64,000 nt of DNA from Turritopsis dohrnii (taxonomy: Eukaryota > Cnidaria > Hydrozoa > Anthoathecata > Oceaniidae): contig BQMF02000483.1 in assembly GCA_027922465.2 (NCBI GenBank), positions 248,001 to 312,000 on the forward strand. The letters run 5' to 3'. Shown here one piece after another: positions 1 to 10,000 of the stretch. A program made the translations under genes and the position numbers. The number at the start of each line of letters is the position of its first letter. The first letter of the stretch is position 1. The notes below the pieces were generated by a model. The model had not been told where the DNA came from and made no database searches. It worked only from the letters and a program-made list of their open reading frames with translations.

Positions 1-72
1 TAAGTAGTAATAATGTCCTTTATTTGAAATACAAAAGGGTGAAAATAAACTGGCTAGGTAACCACCACAATA

Positions 73-273
73 CAGTGCAGCCTCTAGCAGCGACCAACTC
101 TGCCAAAACGAGCACCTGCCATCAACGACCACAAAATTTTGATCCCAACAAAATTACACTCAAACTCACATAAAAAAAAAACCCGCACCGACAGCGACCA
201 CCTCCAATCAACGACTTCCAAACAACGATTTCGAGTTGGTTCCTAGAAGTGGTCGCTGTTAGAGGTTGCATTG
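73..273. mobile_element. pogo/Tigger-type MITE
   Basis: Two ends of about 25 bp are inverted copies with a few mismatches: CAGTGCAGCCTCTAGCAGCG on the left, and CAATGCAACCTCTAACAGCG read backwards from the right. Each is bordered by TA (71-72 and 274-275), the duplication typical of Tc1/mariner/pogo insertions. The interior repeats parts of the end motif (CAACGACC, AGCGACC) and has no transposase frame, so this is a non-autonomous element. Confidence 0.8.
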
Positions 274-1528
274 TAGTTAAAAAACTAGACACTGGTGATG
301 GCCAACTAAAAAACACGACTATGCATTGAATTCAATTCAATTTTCCACACGAAACACGACTCAATATAAAAATACTAAATGAAAAGTGTAAAAAGCACGA
401 AAAGAAATCCAGAAAGGTCTTAGTTCAGCCAAATATAATTTCAATATTACAACAGATGTAAAAAAATTGAATTTCGACATTTTTTTCTGGTGTTATCTCG
501 TTATGTCGAAGTTGCGCTGTCTCAATCAATTTTTTTCCTCTCCGATGTTCGAGAGATTATAGGCGTGCACGGTGTGCTGGCTAATTCCTCTACATACAAC
601 TCGGATGATTTCGAAATACGTCATATCTCTATCAATACTTCGGTTACCGTTCGTGCAGAGATTGCGCTCGAAGCACACTGAGCAAGTGCAACACAACAGA
701 ACCAACCACGTGGCGGTATTCTGATGATGGATAAAAAGCAAACACTGGGGGTACAATATCGTCATCGGAAGATTTTGAATAATCTTTATTAATCTATAAC
801 CTGTATTTGTTGGTGGATAGCGCCATTAACAGATTATTCAATTTTGCAAAACAATTATTGCGAAAGTATTTAGGGTGAGTACCTTCTTTGTCCAGAGTAA
901 AATCTGCGTTAAAAGCCGTGCTAAGGTTATTAATATGTTTTTTGTAGCATACTTTACTAGCATATCATATTTCCACAAACCATGGACCAAACACGACAAA
1001 GTCTTTCTAAAGCACGATCGTGAAGGTGGTCGCCATGACAGGTAAAAATGGCCAAATTTTGATGCCTTGTAACTTTCTGCAAGAAAATGTTTGCAATGTG
1101 TAACGATGTTAAAAAAGTAGATTAATATAATGTTATTATATGTACTATTCTATTTTGCTGTGGCAAAACTTCGTAAGTTTGGGAAAATCTGCACAGAAGT
1201 GGAACGATCATTCAGCAGGATTCATAGTGGCTTTCTCAAATTTGAAAATTCGCGGGTTTGTCATTGCAATCTGACTACACTATCACTTTTTGTTTGGAAA
1301 ATATATGTATTAAACTCCATCATCATGGTGGTTTTATTTTGTTTTTATTAATTGGCAATGGGTAAGTTTTTGGCCCTTAAAATCCCCACAGATGGTGGAG
1401 CAGGAATGGCAAAGAAGACAATGTATGTTTTTGTAATTGAAAATCGCGCATGCTCAGTCTCTGTGTTTCGCGAAACCAAGCTACTGAAACAGCCGTGTGC
1501 TGACCCTGGGGAGTAAAAGTTACTTTAC
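274..1528. other. Intergenic, no gene recognised
   Basis: AT-rich sequence with no supported exon. A slightly GC-richer patch at about 490-740 is open in several frames, but none resembles a known protein or carries convincing splice sites. Confidence 0.5.
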
Positions 1529-1584
1529 AGGAAGAAACTTTCGCGAATTCGCGAGTTTTCGGCAAAATCGCGAAAGTAAAATCC

Positions 1585-1792
1585 CCAATTAATAAATACG
1601 CCAGGTTTCAACGTTTCGAACCCCTCCGGTTCATTTTCAAGAATGATGTTTACAGTTAAACAGAAGACATTACAATTTTTATGACGTCAATTTTTTATGC
1701 AATGTAATGTCTTCTGTTTAACTGTAAACATCATTCTTGAAAATGAACCGGAAGGGTTCGAAACGTTGAAACCTGGCGTATTTATTAATTGG
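1585..1792. repeat. 208-bp near-perfect palindrome, Penelope-LTR-like
   Basis: Arms of about 90 bp (1585-1674 and 1703-1792) are almost identical when inverted, separated by a ~28-bp AT-rich loop. Each arm carries a short stem GAACC/GGTTC followed by GAAACGTT (+ strand 1745-1767). That layout resembles the hammerhead-like core found in terminal repeats of Penelope-like elements. My inference is two head-to-head Penelope terminal repeats with nothing between; a fold-back MITE is the alternative. The arms are more alike than the host element's ends, so the insertion is probably recent. Confidence 0.6.
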
Positions 1793-2041
1793 AGATATTA
1801 TAAGTTCCGCTTACATTAAAAGAAAGTAAAATCCCGCGAAAATTGCTGAATGTCTTCATTCGCGAAAGTTAATTCCCGCGAAAAATGTTATTTTTTTCAC
1901 CAAAATTTTCAAAACAAATTGTCACACTACAAAAATATAGCATGCTTTCATCATATTAAGGGTTTTTCTCTGATCTGAGTATCGTTTGAAACAAATAGGT
2001 CAACTTTTTAAAAATTGTATTTCTTGTTTGTATTTTGACTA

Positions 2042-2534
2042 CCTTATTACACGAAATTAACGTGGAAATTAATTAATGCGGATTTTAAAAACCCGCGTTA
2101 AGTAAAACCGTGTTAATTTGTGCCGCGCGTAATTTAAGTACCCATGAAACGATGCAAGATTAAACGACAGTGCTTTGAACTGTTTGCATAATCGCATGGC
2201 AGAAATTACCACGCAGACTGTTTGTATTTAGTTTTCTTTCTTGTGTGTTATTATGTATGTAATATATTACGACTTTGGTAACTCCGTAAACATTGAAGCT
2301 TTTGATTTCCTTTCGGTATTCGAAAATGCACATCATTTAAACGAATCCAGAGTCAAAACTAAAAAATTCAAAATCCGCGTTGATTTGATTTGATACCATT
2401 TAAAAATTACAGTCCTTGAATTGTGTTAATTAAAGCACAATATTAGAAAGTCTCTTTGTCCATCCGCGTTAATTTGTGATCGCGTTAATTTATGGCGCGT
2501 TAAATAGTCCACCTGTTAATTTCGTATAATAAGG
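2042..2534. mobile_element. TA-flanked MITE with GCGTTAATTT motifs
   Basis: Inverted ends match over about 25 bp (CCTTATTACACGAAATTAAC on the left, CCTTATTATACGAAATTAAC inverted from the right), with TA on each side (2040-2041, 2535-2536). The interior repeats GCGTTAATTT and CCGCGTTAA in both orientations. No coding frame. It lies inside the element at 1529-2718. Confidence 0.7.
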
Positions 2535-2718
2535 TAACTTGCTTGTACTTTGACTTGTCTTCTTTTTGAATCGTGGAAAAAATGTTTTTTAACTGCCTTA
2601 TTGGCGAAAGTTAATTCTCGCGAAACGTAGTCAAATGGGCCATATTCGCGAAAGTAAATTCCAAAAATTTCGCGATTTTTTCGCCTCACGAAAGTTTCTT
2701 CCGCGAAAGTTTCTTCCT

Positions 2719-3857
2719 TTAAAGTATTGTTCTTTCGACTTTTTACGGCAGCAGCAGTGCGAAAGCAAATCATACTCTTAGTTATCTTACGCTTTACAAT
2801 TCGCGAAAAAGTTCCTTTCAAAACTATGAAAACCAGACATGCCAACATGAAAAGAGGGAGATTTGTAAGTAAGTAACTGGGAGATTTTAGTCTTTGGGAT
2901 TCCATCCATAAATGGTTGGCTATTCTGCCCGCCGACTTGCAACTAGTAGTTGATAGATTTCATTTGTGGTTTACGGCTATGCGTAGCTTTGTTGTGTATG
3001 TGCGATGTGATATGGGCACCATATGATATCAGGGCGGTCTGTCGTCTGAGCATAGCAGGACCTGCACATAAACTTAACACAAAGTGAAATTAGGTGACAA
3101 CAAACAGCAAGAAAAGTGAATTAGAAAGAACTGATAGCCTAAAATAGTTTCACAGTTCAAAGTTTCGAAAGTAGGGAGAAAAGTAGGATATTTCCATAAT
3201 GGTTCGGAAAGTTTTTTTAACGTTCATAATCGGGGGCCTCCGTAGAAATCAGGGAGAGTTGCTTGGCATGTCTGGTAAATTACAATGAAAAATGGAAGCT
3301 AGTAATTTTAAAAACCTATCAGACAAGCATTCATTATATAAGTATTTTCGGTACTTTACCATTTACTTCCGAAACAATAGACCTTACTCTTATTAAATAG
3401 AAAGGGGGAGAACTTCAATTACATCAAATTCGCAGGGCATCACTTGAAATGAACTCTTATGGATGAGGATGTAAATGTTCGTCTTTTCCTCTCGTACTTC
3501 GAAGCTCTCCAATTAATGATATAAGATAAGTGGTTGTTCTGACTTTAACTCTTAAAAGCCTTTCTTTGTTTTTCTTCTAGTTTGCTATGTGAACGTTTTG
3601 TATACTTTTTTATTTTGAAGGAAAGCTTAAAATTTTAAAGCTTAAAAGCGTTTTAAAACGCGGTATTTCTGATGGTTTTTTCGCTTTCATTTTACTTTGT
3701 TTCTTTGAAAAACTTGTTTTTATTGTTTCTTTTTTTCTTTTGACCTTTCAAAAAAATAAATTAATAAACTAAAATCGAAACTAATTCGAGCTCCTCGAGG
3801 GGTTTTCACGTCGTAACTGTGCACCCGTCCGCTCCGCGCCAGCGCACTCTCTTCGAC
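2719..3857. other. Intergenic, upstream of flotillin
   Basis: No coding exon or clear repeat. A GC-richer patch at about 3785-3850 directly precedes a TATA-like motif and may be core promoter sequence of the downstream gene. Confidence 0.4.
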
Positions 3858-3864
3858 TATAAAA
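3858..3864 (+). promoter_or_regulatory. TATA-box-like motif upstream of flotillin-1
   Basis: TATAAAA lies about 160 bp before the flotillin start codon, next to a short GC-rich stretch. The spacing would suit a 5' UTR of roughly 130 bases. No transcript data support it. Confidence 0.3.
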
Positions 3865-4023
3865 AAGTTTTATAGGAAGTCTGTCCTGGGTTAGGTGCGT
3901 TAGGCCATAGTTTTTATAAATTTGCAGACTTTTCAAAAAATGTTCATCCGAGAAGAAAGGGGAGTTGGATTCGGTGTTAGTTAAAAGGCGAAGTTTTATT
4001 TCCCACCTGCAATATACAACGAG

Positions 4024-7000
4024 ATGGGGTTTGAAACATGTGGTCCCAACGAGGCTATGGTAGTATCTGGTATGTTTTATATTTATGTAAAACTTGGCAA
4101 CTATGTAACTTCCTGCAATCCGTTATAAATCTAAATATACATATATATCCGAAATAAAAAGATGCTACCACCAAAACAACAACAACAAAAAACAATTGAA
4201 GTTCTTACTTTAAGAAAGTAAAATTACAGTAAATTTTCATTTTGCCAAATTGACCTTAGAAGTGGCCATAATTAATAATTTTGAATTTTCCCATCAGAAA
4301 AAAGACTCGCTGCCTTGTTATCCCACTTCACGAACCATGCTTCTTCTTCTCTTGTGGCCACATAATTACCTGTCTGCTTGTGTTTTTATGTCAGGCCACA
4401 ATTTTGAACAAATGGTAGACTGAATAAAAACAGAAATTATGGTAATATAATGAGATATCAATTAAATCATATTTTAAATTTCATTCAAAAATATAATTTT
4501 TAGCAAATTAATAAAAGCAGACATTTTCAAATAAAAATTTCCTATCCAAAACTAATGTAACAACACTTTATATTACAGTCGACTCTCAATATCTCGAACT
4601 CTCAGGGGACTGGGAGAAAAGTTTGAGTTACCGAGAAAGGGATAGGAAGTTTTTTTCACTTAGATTTTGTGTAATTTTTTTCCAGCGCATAATTTGCTTT
4701 TATTCCTAACCCAGGTTGATATTGTGTTCTTTGGGACACCATACTTTAGGGCTAACTCTTTTTTAGACATCCTTTTCTGCAAGTCATTCAATGCTTTATA
4801 TTTTTCTACAACAGATTTGTTTGTAAACCTTTGCTTAACGGGCTTCATGTTTTCGCCTTTAGTATATAATCAATTTAATCTTTCAAAAAAACTAGATTCA
4901 TATACTTTTCGAAAATTTGAATTTAGAAAAATGGGATTTTATCAAAACATTAAAAAATGCGAAAATCACGCCTGGAATTTCTGAAAGTTTTGGGTAGAGT
5001 TCGAGATAGAAAATCAGTCCAGCGGATAGGAAATATTGTTCAAGATACCGAAAAGTTTGAGATATTGAGAGTCGACTGTATATTTTATGTGTCGTCTTTT
5101 CATGCACATGACACTACACTCAGAGAAACACTCCATTGCCAAGCTTCATCACAAATGAATAATTAGTACTTGCTGAAAAGTTACCAGTGTACATAAATGA
5201 ATCCTTTAAAATAAAACTGAAGAATAAAATTTAAAACTCTTTATGATGTCATGATACCCTTGGGAATGATTACATTTACAGTTGTAGTTCTACTAGTATC
5301 TATGGAACGCCATGGCTGCCTTAAGTGGTCACTTGACATGACTTGAGGTAGCACAAGCATTTCGTGTTATACTTATTTGATGTAATACAGTATTTATTCG
5401 CTTATGACATGTGGTTTCAGGTCACCGTTTTGTGATCTTTCAATGTGACAGTGTCATAAATATATTTGGTGTGGTGGCCAAGTCGTTATGTAGAGTAAAA
5501 GTTCAATGTTGCGCTATTACCAGACTGATATGTGGTGGCAGATATGCCTTTTTGTACTGTGGTTACATTGTTAGGTAGTGGTGGACATTTCGTTAGGTGG
5601 TGGACAGATTGTTAGGTGGTGGACATTTTGTTAGGTGGTGGACATTTCATTAGGTGGTGGACATTTCATTTAATGTTCACACCTGGCATTTGTGACGATT
5701 TTTTTATGTTGCAATCCCCAGGTCTGAACCAGGCTTAAATGGATCATCACTCAAATATGTAATAAGTAGAAAGCTTTAGTATAAAAAGCAACATTATATA
5801 GATACAAATGCCATTCTGTCACAAAGGATGCTATACACAGGTTTGACTGTGCAATATGTTTCCTCACAGAAATGTTTAAATTTAAATCAAGATTCTTTGT
5901 TGAATGACAATTTTTTCAGAAACCAGAAACCTGGAATTATCAGAAATCTCTGCAACACTCACAAAAATTCTCCATAATAATGTTCATTCAATAAAGACTT
6001 TCAGTTTACATTAAAGTTAAGTTTCAAAATTGTTTTATTACTTCTAATACAGTTAAAAAGCTGTCTATCCCATAGTTATTCTGAAATTGATTTCTTGAAA
6101 TAGTTTGGTTCAAGTGTCTTATGCATTCATGGGTGGGGGCTTCAAAAATAGGTTTTGTCTCCTCACTCATGTTATCCATGCTTTCTTCATTTGGAATATA
6201 TCCATCTGCACCATACATGTCAGGGTTCGAATTAGCACGTCGCAATTCGCAATTTGCGAATCCAATTGAAATTTTAGCGAATCAAATGACTGGCAAATGT
6301 AGTAAAATTGCGAATCTGTATTAAACTTATCCTTTAAAGATTTCCATAATAAACAGCGTCTTATACAAACATAAAAGAGTATTTCCACATGTTTAAAAAC
6401 AGGTGCGAACATACTTTTGTTTACAAAAATAATTTGGCGCGACGATCCTCACTGGGGAAAACCCTTTTATTGTTCTTTCGAACAATAATTATTCTATTTC
6501 TCTCCACGTTCTTTAGATTTTACTTTATCATACAACGGCCGAATAGTTTTTGAGTGTAGTTTAGATACGGGGAGAAAGTTGAATTGTCACAATTGAAGCC
6601 AGCCCAGGCATGGAAACTTTGATGACACGATCGTTATCGTTACCGTGTCCTTTACGCAATATTCAAATGTCGTTAACGATCCCATAATCATATTTCCTTT
6701 TTCCTTGATAATCACAAATTTTGTGTTTTTTAATGATAAACTCTCGAAATATTTGTGATTTAGCCATAACTCAAGTCTTTCCATTATGAGGCACTCGACC
6801 GTGCTAGCGCTCGCTACACAACGCTCCTAGAACCTAGTTAAGGTGCGCTTTTAATCACGCACATAGATGCTCTTCAAAAACATGCTCAACTTATTATATA
6901 TATTAGTTTTCATGGCTGAAAAGGCTAATATTAACTGAGTATTCACCAATTTGCTGTTGCTAGGGAGAACGACAGCCGTTGCTAAGGTAATTTTGAAATT

Positions 7001-10000
7001 TCCTTCGTTATATGAATTCATTTTTTCACCTAACGAAAGAACATGAAAACATAAGTGGTACCAGCAGGACTTGTTTTCGTGTTATTCAATGAAATTAAAG
7101 CATCTTAGTTTCCAGCTCCCTTTACAATCTTGTTTTATTTCGTTAACGTTAGCGTCGTTACCGCTTCGTTGCCAAAAATCTAAATCTGCTGAAACGATTT
7201 TAAGTTCCGTTAACGATAATTCGTTTCTCATGGTGCAACAAATTTCCATGCGTGAAGCCTGAAATCTCAATGCTCAACGTTGTTTCCTACAAAATAACTG
7301 AACAAAAATATTGTGAAGAGAGGCTGTAGTATAAAATTAGATCGTAGTCAAAATCGACATGGCGAGGGTCTAAAGTTCAAAATTTTCTTCAGGGTTTTTA
7401 GGCAAGTCACTGTTCAAACTTTTTTGCGAATCGACTTTTTGTTTCTAATTCGAACCCTGCATGTTATCAACTTCTTCTGGGGCCAATCCAACAGGATGAA
7501 GCAATTGACCTGAAACCCACAGTCGCAATGGTGTTGATTTAGCTGTTCGAATACGATGAGTTAACCATGCATTTTGCCACTTTGTCAATATAATTTTCAA
7601 ACCCAAGTTTTTTAAAAACACTTCTTAATGTGACAGCCATACTTTATTCTTTTGCTAAAAATAATAAATCTTGTATATTTACATATATCTGCGAACACTA
7701 ACAGATGGGTAAGAATAACCAGCAATACTTCTTTACCCATACATTTGCCAATATACCTTAATAAACAAATCCATTATGTGGATATTAAGATTATATCATT
7801 CGAGTAGAATAATACATTTTGGAGAGTACAATTAAGTTTGGGGTTAGTGTGGTTAGTCCACCATTTTCAAAGAGCTTGCTTCAAAGTTCAATCTGAACAT
7901 AAAACGTTAAACATAACATAAACACCAAAAATTATTAAAAATAACCCAATCACATAACCCTTATCCTAACACATAACATAATTTTTTTAAAATGAGATGT
8001 ATAATCCTTTGATTATATCAAACACTTTGCTTCGCTAATTTTACATCAATATCGATGTTGTGCCAAAGGAGAAGAAAATATTTATGGTGCATCAACAATG
8101 ATACATAAATTGTACATATACGAAACAACACTGAATATTTGAGGAAAGAAAGAAATCAGTAACAGTACAGTAATGATAGAATAGATCATTAAAGCCTCCT
8201 CTTGATTGATAATAAGGTCTGACAAACAATTTATAAAACTAGGGGCTGTGGTCAGTATTGTTTCGTAAAAAAACTTTGTTGTAAAGTTAAAGAAACTCCA
8301 AGAAAGTTATCATTATAAAAATGCGTTACCTCCAGTGAAACAGCTTATTGAATACTGACAGAAAAGGAGCATTCGTAATGCTGCGCATACATGTGTTACA
8401 AAACTAAAATGGTAGCCATTCTAGTTACGTAACATAATCTGAATTACGGCAGCCGAAATGTCCACCACCTTACAAAATGTCCACCGCCTAATGAAATGTC
8501 CACCACCTAACGAAATGTCCACCACTACCTAACGGTGTAACCACAGTACAAAAAGGCATATCTGCCACCACATCAGTCTGGTAATAGCGCAACATTGAAC
8601 TTTTACTCCACGTAACAACTTGACCACCACACCAAATATATTTATGACACTGTCACATTGAAAGATCACGAAACGGTGACCTGAAACCACATGTCATAAG
8701 CGAATAAATACTGTATTACATCAAATAAGTACAACACGAAATGCTTGTGCTACCTCACGTCATGTCAAGTGACCACTTAAGGCAGCCATGGCGTTCCATA
8801 AGTATCCCATGTAAAAGTTTGGTTACGGATTTTAATTTCAAAAACCATGTGTGCAAATCCCATGTTGAAAATAGGTGACGAAATAAAGGAATTGCAAACA
8901 AAAAGTATGGGTAAAACTGATCAAAAGAATGTATGGGATCATTTCACTACACCCAACCGTTAATGAGATATTGTCAATCAAAGATTTTGATAGCAGCACC
9001 AAAAATAATTTGGCCCAAATTTTTCATCACCCCATTGCCTGTATTGCAGACCCCAAAAAACGTCAGTTATCGCTATTGCTTCTCAAGATATTTCCCCAAA
9101 AATGTCACATTCGATTGGGGATGCATGCCAAGTGCTACTTTATGATAATCATAAAAAACGTTCTTGCCTCTATGTGGTTTTACGGCAACTAAGAAGAACT
9201 TGGCAGTAAATTTAATCTAAATAGCAATAGTACCTATAATCATAGGTGTATATTTTATAAATACTATTATGATGGAATTATATTCGAATCTATGAAAAAA
9301 AATTTCAATTGATAAAGGTGGGATGTTTATTAGAAAAAAAATCCGTGTTTCCAGAAAACTAATCATGTTTAAGGCAAAAGCAATCTTCAATGAAAAATGA
9401 CAACGAGGCTAAACAGAACTTTGTTGCTAGCAATGACTGGTTGGTTGGTTGGTTTGGCTGGTTTATGCAACGTAATAGCTTCTCATTACGAAGAAGAACC
9501 ACCATTGCTCAAAAAGATCCTTCTCATGTAAACAGTAAGCTTGTTGGGTACGTTATACATGTGCGAAGATTATCAATTAGCAAAAATTTCACCCCTAGTT
9601 GTATAATAGCAATGGACGAGATATATGAAGCCTGCATGGCTACACTTAGTAGTTACTTGGATTTTGAAAGCATGGGATCATTTTGATAAAAGTCTCATAA
9701 TAAACTTGTTTAAAAGTTGTGGTTTGAATTTGAGAATTGATGGCAATGAAGACAAGTTGATCCACTGTTTAAAAGATGGCCAGCCTTGTTCTTTCAGCTC
9801 TGCTATGTTAAAAGAACAGTTATAGGTCTTAAAGAATGCAGATGTGTTGAATAAAAATCCATTCGAACCGACAGATTCGGATGTGAAAGACGCCAATTAC
9901 AAAGAAAATTTAATTGACGACGATGAAGATGATTTTGTTAATGTAGAAGATCTTTGAAACTTATCTTTGAAACTTATCTATGTAAATAAATATTTTTGAA

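Larger units (their letters stand above)
1529..2718. mobile_element. Non-autonomous element with CGCGAAAGT-rich ends, hit by two insertions
   Basis: The left edge reads AGGAAGAAACTTTCGCG at 1529, and the right edge is its inverted copy ending near 2718. Inside both ends the words CGCGAAAGTAAA, GCGAAAGTTAATTC and CCCGCGAAA recur in opposite orientations, as subterminal repeats of a DNA transposon would. Two other repeats interrupt it: the palindrome at 1585-1792 and the TA-flanked element at 2042-2534. No transposase is visible and the superfamily is unknown. The outer boundaries are approximate and no target-site duplication was resolved. Confidence 0.55.
6024..7620 (-). pseudogene. Transposase C-terminal fragment of the 3.5-kb element, split by an insertion
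   Basis: On the minus strand a frame runs from about 7590 down to 7460, stops at the nested element, and continues in the same frame from 6220 to the stop at 6024. The upstream part includes [20 protein letters not shown]. That style (W..H.IRT....TP..LWVxG) recalls the region after the integrase-like catalytic core in a class of animal DDE transposases. An in-frame stop lies just upstream and the catalytic core is missing. The assignment rests on memory of motifs. The split reading shows the element was coding when the nested copy landed. Confidence 0.5.
5301..8800. mobile_element. 3.5-kb DNA transposon with ~350-bp inverted ends
   Basis: The sequence from TATGGAACGCCATGGCTGCC at 5301 to about 5670 reappears inverted at about 8455-8800 with few changes. 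A 6-bp direct repeat AGTATC borders both ends (5295-5300, 8801-8806). The inner part of each end has four or five tandem units of about 19 bp, GTTAGGTGGTGGACATTTC. The minus strand holds the C-terminal part of a transposase-like frame, split by a nested element at 6221-7459. Superfamily unresolved: a 6-bp duplication with long ends rules out Tc1/mariner. It lies in flotillin intron 1. Confidence 0.85.

Noticed and set aside
490..765. Overlapping open stretches on both strands
   Set aside because: No homology recognised, no splice sites and the composition fits open frames by chance; not called as a gene.
8929..9192. 87-codon open frame starting [13 protein letters not shown]
   Set aside because: It lies next to the pogo relic, but I could not place it in the transposase or any known family.
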